Below, in pieces: positions 1 to 6,650 of a stretch of 29,172 nt of DNA. How positions within the stretch are numbered: position 1 is the first letter of the stretch; every line of letters begins with the position of its first letter. Made by a program: the position numbers and the translations under genes. Origin of the DNA: a virus; the IMG/VR virus record IMGVR_UViG_3300034068_000230, positions 1 to 29,172 of that record; one strand, 5' to 3'. The notes beneath the pieces were generated by a model. It worked only from the letters and a program-made list of their open reading frames with translations, did no database searches and had not been told where the DNA came from.

Positions 1-395
1 CTCCTGCATCACCCGGCGCACCCAGTCGCCGGAGACCAGGCGCCGTTCCTTCTCGGCCTGGGTGATCACCTCGTCACGGGCCGACGTTAAGTTCTTGGCT
101 GCCGCGGCATGGATGGCCACCAGCCGGCCGGCGTCGGCTCGACCACCGCGAAGGGCATCGACCGCCAGGTCATAGGCCGCACGCTCGATTTGCCGCTGCC
201 TTTCGTAAGCGCCCTCAGGCGAGTCGGTGGCGGCGGTTGCGGTGTTGAGAGGGCTCTCGGCTTCAATGGGCCTGTAGGGGCCTTCCTGTTCGATTGCGGT
301 GGGGTCCGGTACGTTCTTCTGTTTAGGAATAGACTTAGCGCGTGACCTAACGTGTTGAGATCGCCAGAGGTCGGCTGACTCGGGCGAGTCCATGG
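1..395. repeat. Left copy of the imperfect 395-bp terminal overlap
   Basis: Bases 1-395 align without gaps to 28778-29172 (offset 28,777). They differ at 10 positions: 118, 151, 214, 217, 232, 235, 254, 259, 265 and 268. Positions 1-117 and 269-395 are identical. In the terminase reading frame nine changes fall at third codon positions and are synonymous; the one at 254 is a second-position change giving Ser here and Thr in the right copy. The pattern is what two strains of one gene look like, so the window ends are probably the same locus of a circular or permuted molecule. Confidence 0.93.
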
Positions 396-471
396 GCATC
401 CCCTGAGATATAAGCTGTGCGACCCGCGGCTGGCTTATACCGATGCGGTCGCCGTATTCCTTTTGTGTCAT
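1..471 (-). CDS. terS: Terminase small subunit, N-terminal part (runs off the left end)
   Basis: This is the 5' part of the small terminase gene, whose 3' part is at the right end of the window. Small terminase recognises the phage DNA and recruits the large subunit for packaging. Starting at the ATG at 471, the protein begins with a helix-turn-helix: MTQKEYGDRIGISQPRVAQL, followed by ISQGMPMDSPESA. This is typical of terminase small subunits, where the HTH binds the packaging site. The ATG overlaps the stop of the 74-aa gene as ATGA (468-471). The ATG at 393 would remove the whole HTH and is unlikely to be the start. Joined across the terminal overlap, the full protein is 208 aa. Only residues 1-157 are encoded in this copy, and residue 73 (Thr in the other copy) is Ser here. 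Confidence 0.85.
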   Translation of the reverse strand, partial: MTQKEYGDRIGISQPRVAQLISQGMPMDSPESADLWRSQHVRSRAKSIPKQKNVPDPTAIEQEGPYRPIEAESPLNTATAATDSPEGAYERQRQIERAAYDLAVDALRGGRADAGRLVAIHAAAAKNLTSARDEVITQAEKERRLVSGDWVRRVMQE

Positions 472-692
472 GGCTGCAAGGCGTCCTTGATCTCCTGGGG
501 CATCATTGAGTCGGGCAGGTTGCCTGCAAATTGGAGGGCTCGGAACACACCGTCGCGCCGGCTGTCGTAGTTGCTGGGCACCAGGGAACCGACGATCTGC
601 TCTGGAGTGGTGCCGCTTTTCATCAGCCGGATAAACCATGCGGTGTTGGCCAGGCCGAACTGGTCGACGAGGAATTGTATTTGGTTAGGCAT
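468..692 (-). CDS. Hypothetical protein, 74 aa, upstream of terS
   Basis: I do not recognise this 74-aa protein. It is mixed alpha-helical and soluble, with no cysteine motif or membrane segment. It contains the phrase FRALQFAGNLPDSM. Its stop overlaps the terS start as ATGA, so the two are probably translationally coupled. That places it at the head of the packaging operon after the early HTH gene at 776-1147. The start follows an A/T-rich stretch (TCAAATAATTTATG) with no Shine-Dalgarno. The 83 bases between it and the preceding gene (693-775) could hold a promoter, but I see no convincing -35/-10 pair. Confidence 0.6.
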   Translation of the reverse strand: MPNQIQFLVDQFGLANTAWFIRLMKSGTTPEQIVGSLVPSNYDSRRDGVFRALQFAGNLPDSMMPQEIKDALQP

Positions 693-775
693 AAATTATT
701 TGATGAAAGCATTACTCGCAGAAATTGATAGGGGTCTCGCGTTCACCTGTTATTGGAGATATGGCAAAAGATTCC

Positions 776-1147
776 TTACATATTTGCAGGTTTAACAGAG
801 GTGTCTATTGTACTATGCTCTATCCTTTGCTGCCTTAAATACATCTCATGGCCTTTCGCTATGATGTAAGCCACCGAACCACGGGCAACACCGCACGCCT
901 TGGCTACATCGTCGAGGCTTAGGTCACGCTCCCGTAGGTCGTAGGCCTTGCGACACACGTCGACATCCTGGGCGGTTGCGGTGATCTCGTAGTCCTCCTC
1001 CTCCTCGAGCACCACGACGGGCGTGCCTAAGGCACTGAGCTTGACGCTGCGAGGGTAGGACATCCAGCCACGCTTAATCGCCAGGGCAACCAGGTTGGGG
1101 GCTTCGTGCAGGAGTTTGATGCGGTCGAGGTCGTAGGGTATTTTCAT
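776..1147 (-). CDS. Small HTH protein, 123 aa
   Basis: The likely start is the ATG at 1147, which overlaps the stop of the DnaB-like helicase gene as ATGA. The longer reading from 1216 would run 70 bases into dnaB and gives an arginine/proline-rich N-terminus typical of a shadow frame. The C-terminal half has a helix-turn-helix, around LSLDDVAKACGVARGSVAYI, similar to those of phage regulators. An acidic run (VLEEEEDYE) precedes it. Gene position after the replicative helicase and before the packaging genes would suit a regulator of late expression, but this is inference. No catalytic motif is visible. Confidence 0.65.
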   Translation of the reverse strand: MKIPYDLDRIKLLHEAPNLVALAIKRGWMSYPRSVKLSALGTPVVVLEEEEDYEITATAQDVDVCRKAYDLRERDLSLDDVAKACGVARGSVAYIIAKGHEMYLRQQRIEHSTIDTSVKPANM

Positions 1148-2442
1148 TGGAAGGATGGTGATGGGTCGGTGAACCGGCAGAACTGGCCTTCGTACCAGAG
1201 GGGCACGAGGCCGCACTCGCCGTCTCGTTGTTTGGCGACAGCGATAATGGCCTCGCCGTTGGGTTGGTTGCGCTCCCGGTTGAGCAGCAGCACCAAGTCG
1301 GCGTCACGTTCGATCTGTCCTGAGTCGGCCAGGTCGGTGAGTCTAGGCACCCGGCCTTTGTCCTTTTCGTTCTCCCGGTTGAGTTGAGCCAGGGCGACCA
1401 CCGCGGTCTTGGTGTCGTGAGCCACGGCCTTGAGTCGGCCGGATACCTCGGCGATCTCGTAGGTTTTCTTTTCGGCTGCCTTGCTCCCGTGGATCTTCTG
1501 GAGGTAGTCGACCAGGACGAGTTTGACGCCCCATTTACGGACAGCCCGACGGATCACAGCGGTGATGGTGGCGATGCCGGACACACCGGAACCGGAGACA
1601 AAGTAGATCGGGCTGCCGGCCACCTTAGCGGAGGCACTGGCCATAGACTTCATTCCGCCTTCATCGAGGTCGCCGGTCTTGATGTCCTGCATTGGAATGG
1701 ATCCTACAGTAGAGACCATTCTCCGAACGATAGACTCGTCGGACATTTCCAACGAGATAAACAGGGTCGGCACCCGGTGCTCGATGGCTGCTGCCCGGGC
1801 TATTGCGATGGCGATGGCGGTCTTTCCGATGCTTGGCCTGGCCGCAATGATGGCCAGCTCGCCATACTGAAAGCCGTCGGTCATTGCGTCCAGGCGCCGG
1901 AAGCCGGAGGTGATGCCGGACAAGTGGCCCTTCCTGGCGAACCGCTCCTGGGTAGAGTCGATGAACCGACTCACTACCGACTTGCAGGGTTGCACCTCTT
2001 CCTTGGATGCCTCAACGGTGAGCCCTGCTTCGGCATTTGCGACGATTTGATCCACAGACAGGGTGGAGACAGCGGAATCGCGAATTAGACGGTCACCGGC
2101 GAATCGTAACTGCCGGCGGTGATGGGCCTCGAGGACAGCCTTGGAGAACTCGGGATGGTTGGACGGGCTGGCGCAGATCTCGTCGCACTTGTTTAGAGCC
2201 TCGAAAGGCACAGGAGTCTGGCCCATCGTGCGCTTCCACTCCTTGACCACGGTCGTCATGTTGACCGGATCGCTTTTGGCAACGAGGCCTTTGGCAATCT
2301 CGAACACATTGTACAGATCGCTGTCCTGTAGAGCCTCGCTCGGGATCTTGGCGAATACCTCGTGGCAGACATCGGAGCCACCGGATAGGCAGGCGCCCAG
2401 GAGGCCGAACTCGTCGTCCTCGGCAAAGTAGGGGTCGCTCAT
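1144..2442 (-). CDS. dnaB: Replicative DNA helicase, DnaB-like
   Basis: This is a hexameric 5'-3' replicative helicase that unwinds phage DNA at the fork. The 432-aa length is close to normal for phage DnaB proteins. The N-terminal helical domain (about residues 1-110) begins with the typical EFGLLGACLSGG segment. A RecA-like domain follows. Walker A is ARPSIGKT (residues 201-208), the segment TLFISLEMSDESIVRR corresponds to the conserved DnaB LEM region, and Walker B is LVLVDYLQKIHG (VDYLQ at 311-315). A later DLADSGQIERDADLVLLL segment is also typical. It overlaps the DUF1376 gene upstream and the HTH gene downstream, both as ATGA, forming a replication operon. Confidence 0.95.
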   Translation of the reverse strand: MSDPYFAEDDEFGLLGACLSGGSDVCHEVFAKIPSEALQDSDLYNVFEIAKGLVAKSDPVNMTTVVKEWKRTMGQTPVPFEALNKCDEICASPSNHPEFSKAVLEAHHRRQLRFAGDRLIRDSAVSTLSVDQIVANAEAGLTVEASKEEVQPCKSVVSRFIDSTQERFARKGHLSGITSGFRRLDAMTDGFQYGELAIIAARPSIGKTAIAIAIARAAAIEHRVPTLFISLEMSDESIVRRMVSTVGSIPMQDIKTGDLDEGGMKSMASASAKVAGSPIYFVSGSGVSGIATITAVIRRAVRKWGVKLVLVDYLQKIHGSKAAEKKTYEIAEVSGRLKAVAHDTKTAVVALAQLNRENEKDKGRVPRLTDLADSGQIERDADLVLLLNRERNQPNGEAIIAVAKQRDGECGLVPLWYEGQFCRFTDPSPSFQ

Positions 2443-3218
2443 AAATAGTCATTCAGGTCTGCACTGAGTGTTCCGCCCGCCCGGGACTCACCGATACCAG
2501 GAAGAAGACCGCTTCTAACCTTGTCGACCTCGCCGTTCCAGTTGTTCAGCAGAGCCATAGCATCTCGTCGAAGATATGGGTCCTTCGACTTGTAGCGTGC
2601 TTCGACAAGTAGGATGTCATCCTCCGGTGTGTTGAGCTCAAAGACCTCTTTCAAGGCCTTGATCTCCTTTGAGCTCCAGCGGGTGTCGTGGCGACGGCGA
2701 ACCATAGCACCGATTCGTAGGCGGAAGGCTTCAAGGTCAGGACTCAAGGCCTTCTCCTTCTTTGTATCTTCTTTAGGAGATGGAGACGGAGATGGAGAGT
2801 TGAATTCCGGTTGATCATCCGGTTGCAACACCGGTTGAACCGCGGTTGGATTCTGGTTGACCTGCTTTTGGCGTTCTAAAGCATCCAACCTGCGTTTTTC
2901 CGCGGATAACTTACCTTTTACCGATTGGCTCTGCAGAAACTTACCCTTTTCCGTCCTTACGGATTCCAGTCGGATGTTCCTAAGAAGCCCGTCTTCGCAT
3001 TCATCGAACTTAGCCAAGACGTCAACCGACACGCAACCGCCGGCCAACCGCTGTTGCTTTTCGGTTTCAACCGGAATTGAACCGCGGTTCCACTGGTGGC
3101 ACAGCAAACGAATTAACTGACCAACCTCGGCCTGCGACATATCAAGCGTGCCGGCTAGGAAGTCGTCGGTGTAAAGTTGGAAGGCTGGAGCCTTACGGGT
3201 TTTCTTCTCTTCTTTCAT
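2439..3218 (-). CDS. DUF1376 (YdaU-like) replication protein
   Basis: The N-terminus (APAFQLYTDDFLAGTLDMSQ, then AEVGQLIRLLCHQWNRGSIP) is a good match to the DUF1376/YdaU family. These phage proteins usually lie next to helicase genes and are thought to act in primosome assembly. The middle (about residues 95-160) is low complexity and charged, with a serine-proline run (SPSPSPSPKED). The C-terminal part is helical and may contact the helicase. Its stop overlaps the dnaB start as ATGA, which supports a helicase-loader or replisome-organiser role by context. A long inverted repeat lies in its 5' leader (3234-3297), just upstream of the ATG. Confidence 0.8.
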   Translation of the reverse strand: MKEEKKTRKAPAFQLYTDDFLAGTLDMSQAEVGQLIRLLCHQWNRGSIPVETEKQQRLAGGCVSVDVLAKFDECEDGLLRNIRLESVRTEKGKFLQSQSVKGKLSAEKRRLDALERQKQVNQNPTAVQPVLQPDDQPEFNSPSPSPSPKEDTKKEKALSPDLEAFRLRIGAMVRRRHDTRWSSKEIKALKEVFELNTPEDDILLVEARYKSKDPYLRRDAMALLNNWNGEVDKVRSGLLPGIGESRAGGTLSADLNDYL

Positions 3219-3401
3219 GTTTCAAACGGAAAACCCCACCCAGTCCGAGGTGAGAACTCGCGCAGAACCAACGCGACGTAACACGGAAAGGGTGGGGAAA
3301 AGTGGGTTGAACATGGGTTCTGGTTGTAGTGTCGGCGCTCACTTCTCACGGCTCACGCTGACGGTCTCTATCTATCTGCTGTCCTTGTGGATGTCCACCG
3401 C
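3219..3401. other. Intergenic region, 183 bp, before the DUF1376 gene
   Basis: This is the longest non-coding gap on the replication side other than the repeat loci. It holds the 64-base inverted repeat described separately and a short near-palindrome (GTGGATGTCCAC) near its distal end. I see no reading frame on the minus strand and no convincing sigma-70 promoter. It may carry a phage promoter that I cannot recognise. Confidence 0.5.
3234..3297 (-). promoter_or_regulatory. Two-tier hairpin in the leader of the DUF1376 gene
   Basis: On the minus-strand RNA an 8-bp stem CCCCACCC / GGGTGGGG (3297-3290 with 3241-3234) encloses a smaller stem TCGCG / CGCGA (3258-3262 with 3272-3276). The outer stem is followed at once by UUUUCC and, 15 nt later, by the ATG at 3218. 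It could act as a terminator for the upstream exonuclease transcript or as an attenuator of the primosome/helicase operon. Base pairing is seen directly; function is inference. Confidence 0.45.
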
Positions 3402-4064
3402 TTAGTAAGCCGGCATCAGTATGTCGGCCACCGCCTGGGTCAGCTTCACGTCCTGCAAGCAGTAGTTAATGGCCGCCTGCCTGTCGGTGTTCCACAGCAG
3501 GCTGAAGTCGGCGCCGTTGCCTGACTTCTCGCCGAGTCCCAGGTGCCTCGAGATGGACGCAAGGCTGCCGTGAGCCCGGTTGTCCCCGAGCTGCCACACC
3601 TCTCGAAGGTCGACCACCAGCTCCGACCAGTAACGGCCGTTCCGCAACCAGTAGGGCGGCATGATCTTGTGGCGCCAGGAGCGTTTGATCAGGAAGGGCA
3701 GGTCGAAGGCCTTGATGTTGAAGCCAATGAGCTGAGGCTGGCGCTCGTAATAGTTGAGCAGCGCCCACCATTGTCGCAGCAGGTGGGCCTCGCCGTCGGC
3801 ATCGGCGCAGAGGATGTTCTGCTCCTGATGGTCGACCCGGTAGCCGATGCACAGCACCTGGCCCGACAAGGCGTCCAGGGCGGCGTTGCGGATGTAGTCG
3901 GCCGTGTGGCTCTCCTCGGCCTTCTGGAGCTTCTCGGCGATCAAGTCGGGGTTCTTGATGTTGCCGAGCTTCACGTCGGCCGGGTTAAAGGCTGGGATGT
4001 TGAGCTGCTCGAGCGGTAGAGGCCCGGTCTCTATGTCGAAGTAAATGTTTGGATTGGCTGGCAT
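3402..4064 (-). CDS. DnaQ-like 3'-5' exonuclease
   Basis: The protein is a DEDD-type exonuclease with a ribonuclease-H-like fold, related to the exonuclease domain of family B polymerases. Motif ExoI is IYFDIETGPL (D10, E12). ExoII is around LIGFNIKAFDLPFLIKRS. The C-terminal motif is in NYCLQDVKLTQAV. At 220 aa it is a stand-alone exonuclease without a polymerase domain, and no DNA polymerase gene is seen in the window, so host polymerase is presumably used. It may edit or process DNA ends in replication or recombination. The leader upstream of ATG 4064 contains CAACAAC repeats and no Shine-Dalgarno. Confidence 0.85.
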   Translation of the reverse strand: MPANPNIYFDIETGPLPLEQLNIPAFNPADVKLGNIKNPDLIAEKLQKAEESHTADYIRNAALDALSGQVLCIGYRVDHQEQNILCADADGEAHLLRQWWALLNYYERQPQLIGFNIKAFDLPFLIKRSWRHKIMPPYWLRNGRYWSELVVDLREVWQLGDNRAHGSLASISRHLGLGEKSGNGADFSLLWNTDRQAAINYCLQDVKLTQAVADILMPAY

Positions 4065-4088
4065 TTGTCAGAGTTGTTGAGAGTTGTT

Positions 4089-4112
4089 GCGCGTTTGTCG
4101 GCCGATGCGCGC
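4089..4112 (-). promoter_or_regulatory. GCGCG/CGCGC hairpin upstream of the exonuclease gene
   Basis: An inverted repeat, GCGCG (4089-4093) and CGCGC (4108-4112), encloses the palindrome TCGGCCGA (4098-4105). It sits in the 94-base gap (4065-4158) before the exonuclease gene and is followed on the minus strand by a CAACAAC leader. A similar arrangement occurs at 9439-9457. The role is unknown; a promoter, protein-binding site or RNA hairpin are all possible. Confidence 0.35.
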
Positions 4113-4158
4113 CCCCGGCACTACGAGTCCCCGACAGCAACAGGCTGCCGGAAGGTGG

Positions 4159-4554
4159 TCAGATCTTTTTGCCGCAATGTGGGCAAACGAGGAAGTTGAT
4201 TGGCTCCCGGGTGGTCGGTACTTCAAGCCATTCGCAGATCTCGAAGTAGCTTACCCAACCGAATCCGCGAACAGCTCCTGGTCGAAGGTGGCCGGTGTTG
4301 TAGAGTTGCAAGGCCTCGTCGCGGCTTTTGACGCACAGCCTTTCGAGGGTGTTGAACGTCCTGACCGTAAACGGGAATCCCCATTGGCGCAGGATCTCCT
4401 CATGCATCTCGGCCGACTGCTCGATCTGTTTAATGCGCTGGCGAGACAGGTTAAAGTGCTGCCCGATCTCCTCGAGGGTCTTGCCTTCGGAGCGCATCCG
4501 AACCACCTCGGGCACTTTGTCGACCAGTTTGACGTAGGGCTTTCGGGTTTTCAT
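4159..4554 (-). CDS. Sigma region-4-like / alpha-CTD-like DNA-binding protein with a Cys pair
   Basis: The likely start is the ATG at 4554, one base after the stop of the SSB-like gene (TAAAATG); the reading from 4605 would intrude into that gene. The 131-aa protein has three parts. Residues 23-46 (GKTLEEIGQHFNLSRQRIKQ) closely match the helix-turn-helix of sigma-70 region 4. Residues 61-111 (FTVRTFNTLERL ... GAVRGFGWVSYFEICEWL) resemble the helix-hairpin-helix C-terminal domain of RNA polymerase alpha subunit. The end has CPHCGKK (124-130), a possible zinc site lacking a second obvious Cys pair. The combination suggests a transcription factor that mimics parts of host RNA polymerase. The domain reading is from motif recognition, not a search. 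Confidence 0.7.
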   Translation of the reverse strand: MKTRKPYVKLVDKVPEVVRMRSEGKTLEEIGQHFNLSRQRIKQIEQSAEMHEEILRQWGFPFTVRTFNTLERLCVKSRDEALQLYNTGHLRPGAVRGFGWVSYFEICEWLEVPTTREPINFLVCPHCGKKI

Positions 4555-4555
4555 T

Positions 4556-5302
4556 TTAGAATGGAATGTCTGAATCGGTGGGATCTTCCTGGGCGTTGAT
4601 CTCATCGATGCGCTTGGTAATGGCAGCGATAAGCTGGATGTCCTCCTGGGTCTTGCCCGGGCTAATCTTAGCCTTAGGCAGCCAGCGCTCGGCCAGGCCT
4701 CGCACAGCGTCGTCGGTCAGCTCCGAGATCGGCACACCCTTGAACTTGCCGACGTGTACCTGGGTGGCGCTTAGGTCAGGCGAGCGTTTGGTTGAACCGT
4801 CAGGAGTGATCGTCTTCACCTGGTCGTCATCCTTGGGCGGCCTGTCTTCCATCCGTACCCACAGGCCCGAGGGCTTGAGCGGCTCGCCGTTTTTGTGAGC
4901 CATGATCAGCTTGATGTTCGAGAACGTCTTGGTGCCGTCCTGGCTCTGCTCATGGACGATCACCACGGTAGCCGGTCGGCCGATAAGGCTGTCCAGGTCG
5001 AGGCTGGTGGTCTCCTCGGCAGTGAGGGCCCGACCGTGCCAGTCCTTAAGGAACTTGGTCAGGCCGGCCTTCTCGTGCAGGCTGGCGGTCATCGGCGCCG
5101 TCATGACCACCCAGGGCTGCACCGGGTTGCGTGTCTTGTCGATCATGTCCAACTCGAACGCGATCTTAAACTTTTGCTTTGGCCCATACTCGGTCTCATA
5201 GGTCTTTAGCGGTGTGATGTCGACGCACACCGCGCGGCCGGTGTACTCAGGGCACGGTGTAAAGGTGCCGCCTGTTTGTTTTGTTGATACTGTGATTCCC
5301 AT
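4556..5302 (-). CDS. Single-stranded DNA-binding-like protein
   Basis: The 248-aa protein has a beta-rich N-terminal region (about residues 1-135) compatible with an OB fold, with segments such as KFKIAFELDMID. It ends in an acidic tip, DPTDSDIPF, like the DDDIPF tail by which bacterial SSB recruits partner proteins. Before the tail there is a module around HVGKFKGVPISELTDDAV, resembling GK[FY]KG motifs in small phage nuclease-associated domains. The neighbours (exonuclease, primosome protein, helicase) support an SSB role. The leader from the previous stop to ATG 5302 is almost entirely CAA and CA repeats and lacks a Shine-Dalgarno. It could instead be another phage recombination cofactor. 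Confidence 0.65.
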   Translation of the reverse strand: MGITVSTKQTGGTFTPCPEYTGRAVCVDITPLKTYETEYGPKQKFKIAFELDMIDKTRNPVQPWVVMTAPMTASLHEKAGLTKFLKDWHGRALTAEETTSLDLDSLIGRPATVVIVHEQSQDGTKTFSNIKLIMAHKNGEPLKPSGLWVRMEDRPPKDDDQVKTITPDGSTKRSPDLSATQVHVGKFKGVPISELTDDAVRGLAERWLPKAKISPGKTQEDIQLIAAITKRIDEINAQEDPTDSDIPF

Positions 5303-5325
5303 GTTGTTGCTGTGTTGTGTTGTTG

Positions 5326-5517
5326 TTACTTAGAGGATTGCTTTTCAACCTCCGAAAGCTGTTTAGCCATTCTGTCATACTGCGACCAGTACTCAGGCCA
5401 GGCCGCCTTGATCTTCGCCAGATTCTCTGGGTCTGCCACGAGCGCCGCGGCGCCTAGTTTGCGAACGAATGACCCGCCATATTCGATCATTGTGAAGGCT
5501 ACATCAAAGTCTTTCAT
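5326..5517 (-). CDS. Hypothetical protein, 63 aa
   Basis: The start is set at ATG 5517, which overlaps the preceding stop as ATGA. The longer version from 5547 would run into the upstream gene. The sequence (MKDFDVAFTMIEYGGSFVRK, followed by an alanine-rich helix and FPEYW-like segment AAWPEYWSQYDRM) matches a small protein often seen in phage early regions, whose function I do not know. It is predicted soluble and helical. Confidence 0.65.
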   Translation of the reverse strand: MKDFDVAFTMIEYGGSFVRKLGAAALVADPENLAKIKAAWPEYWSQYDRMAKQLSEVEKQSSK

Positions 5518-5702
5518 TGGATAATGAAGTCGAAGTTGGTTTTCCAAGAGTCGCCCAGGCGATTGTAGGTGTCGTGCTTGATCTTCCAGAGTTTAGGATT
5601 GCGAGTCGTTCCAGTGTGTCTGCACCGGATTCTGACATCGATGTCCTGTATTGCGACGTTCCGCAGCCGGTGGTCTTCCGGCAGTTCGTGAAGGTGTTTC
5701 AT
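5514..5702 (-). CDS. Hypothetical protein, 62 aa
   Basis: A small basic protein with several histidines (MKHLHELPEDH...) and no motif that I recognise. Its stop overlaps the next gene as ATGA. Directly upstream, the string ATGAACCAAATAAAATGA could encode a five-residue peptide that overlaps this start as ATGA. That may be a coupling leader or chance. Low GC compared with the structural genes. Confidence 0.55.
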   Translation of the reverse strand: MKHLHELPEDHRLRNVAIQDIDVRIRCRHTGTTRNPKLWKIKHDTYNRLGDSWKTNFDFIIQ

Positions 5703-5738
5703 TTTATTTGGTTCATGGTTTAGGGTGTATCACTCACG

Positions 5739-5912
5739 CTATTTGTCCTCCCGCCAGAGCAGCAGATCCGCTCGCATTGCGTCGTTCTCCTGCTCCAGTT
5801 GTTTCACCCGATCCTCCAGCTTACGGACATCGAGAGCGATTGCGCGGAGTTGGCGGCGGTCGTTGTAATCGGCAAAAGCCGGCAGGTCCAAGATTCGTTG
5901 TTCTACGCTCAC
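5739..5912 (-). CDS. Small coiled-coil protein, 57 aa, GTG start
   Basis: The start is placed at GTG 5912, which overlaps the upstream stop as GTGA. The alternative ATG at 5954 would overlap the previous gene by 46 bases. The C-terminal half is a heptad-like helix (DVRKLEDRVKQLEQENDAM) ending in LLLWREDK, so it may dimerise. A similar coiled coil occurs in the gene just upstream (KRLEEDLMDAKNQ, IKQLEEALWL), so the two may be diverged duplicates or partners. Function unknown. Confidence 0.6.
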   Translation of the reverse strand: MSVEQRILDLPAFADYNDRRQLRAIALDVRKLEDRVKQLEQENDAMRADLLLWREDK

Positions 5913-6259
5913 GGCTTGTCCTCTTTGGCTGTGGAAATTGGCTGTTTCAACCACAACGCTTCCTCCAACTGTTTGATGCGCTCGCCCCTGTCCTCGTACA
6001 ACGCAACGTCAGCGACTAACACTGCGTACTGGTTCTTCGCGTCCATTAGATCCTCCTCCAACCGCTTGATGCGCTCCTCTTGCTCACGAATCTTGGTGGC
6101 CTGTGCGTCGTCCATCCATGTTTCTCGCATGATTTGTAACACCTTCGCTGCTGTCTCCGTAGGTTTAAGATGCTCGGCTGCGGTGATTGTTCCATCGGCG
6201 TGGATTGTGAGTAATTCTGCGTTGCACTTGTGTCTATCAAGAATAATTGTATCGTTCAT
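5909..6259 (-). CDS. Coiled-coil protein, 116 aa
   Basis: The start is placed at ATG 6259 because it overlaps the upstream stop as ATGA; the ATG at 6274 would give five extra residues and a 19-base overlap. The N-terminal third is beta-rich (MNDTIILDRHKCNAELLTIH, then ADGTITAAEH). The rest is a long charged helix with heptads (REQEERIKRLEEDLMDAKNQ). Proteins with this layout are common in phage early clusters, and I do not know their role. Confidence 0.6.
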   Translation of the reverse strand: MNDTIILDRHKCNAELLTIHADGTITAAEHLKPTETAAKVLQIMRETWMDDAQATKIREQEERIKRLEEDLMDAKNQYAVLVADVALYEDRGERIKQLEEALWLKQPISTAKEDKP

Positions 6260-6444
6260 TTGCATTCCTTCCATTTAAACTGAGCTTTACCGCTTGTGTC
6301 GGCCACCCACTCGGCATGGCCTGCTTGGACTGCTTGCTGCTTCATATTGTCAATTCCGCTCACCTCTCCGCAAAGGTTTGACACTGTGCATGCAAAGATA
6401 ACCAAGATGACGCATGGGATTATTAACGGTGCATATTCTTTCAT
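6256..6444 (-). CDS. Small membrane protein, 62 aa
   Basis: One N-terminal transmembrane helix (APLIIPCVILVIFACTV) is followed by a short soluble domain with the pattern AVQAGHAEWVADTSGKAQFK and WKEC. This A-x-x-x-G-H-A-x-W...F-x-W pattern recurs in small phage proteins of unknown function. The gene overlaps both neighbours as ATGA. It could be a membrane anchor or a host-takeover factor; there is no evidence for holin activity. Confidence 0.65.
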   Translation of the reverse strand: MKEYAPLIIPCVILVIFACTVSNLCGEVSGIDNMKQQAVQAGHAEWVADTSGKAQFKWKECK

Positions 6445-6650
6445 TTCGCCTTCTCCCTCGCTTTGAGCATTGCGTCGGCTAGTTGATAGGTGGCTTTGGA
6501 AATAGCATTAACATCCCAAGACTCGTATACTTTCCACGCTACTGGCAACGCCGCCGCAGCGAAGTAGTCGCGCATTAAAATGCCATCGTTGTGCTGTACT
6601 CCGACTGGTGTTGGAAACGCTGGTCCTCCGTCGTTGATTGGTGCGCTCAC
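6441..6650 (-). CDS. Conserved phage protein, 69 aa (NDGGPAFP type)
   Basis: The protein has the arrangement MSAPINDGGPAFPTPVGVQH, then GILMRDYFAAAALPVA and a C-terminal YQLADAMLKARE helix. I recognise this from many phage and prophage genomes, where it is annotated only as a hypothetical protein. It is coupled to the RuvC-like gene upstream by an ATGA overlap. No catalytic residues are evident. Confidence 0.75.
   Translation of the reverse strand: MSAPINDGGPAFPTPVGVQHNDGILMRDYFAAAALPVAWKVYESWDVNAISKATYQLADAMLKAREKAK

Noticed and set aside
1148-1216. Longer N-terminus of the HTH protein (start at 1216)
   Set aside because: It would overlap dnaB by 70 bases and reads Arg/Pro-rich; the ATG at 1147 makes the usual ATGA overlap.
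1384-2088. 234-aa plus-strand ORF opposite the helicase gene
   Set aside because: It is antisense to a clear DnaB frame and has no leader or domain.
5703-5722. Five-codon ORF (MNQIK) overlapping the 62-aa gene
   Set aside because: It is too short to support as a gene, though the ATGA overlap is noted in the 62-aa entry.
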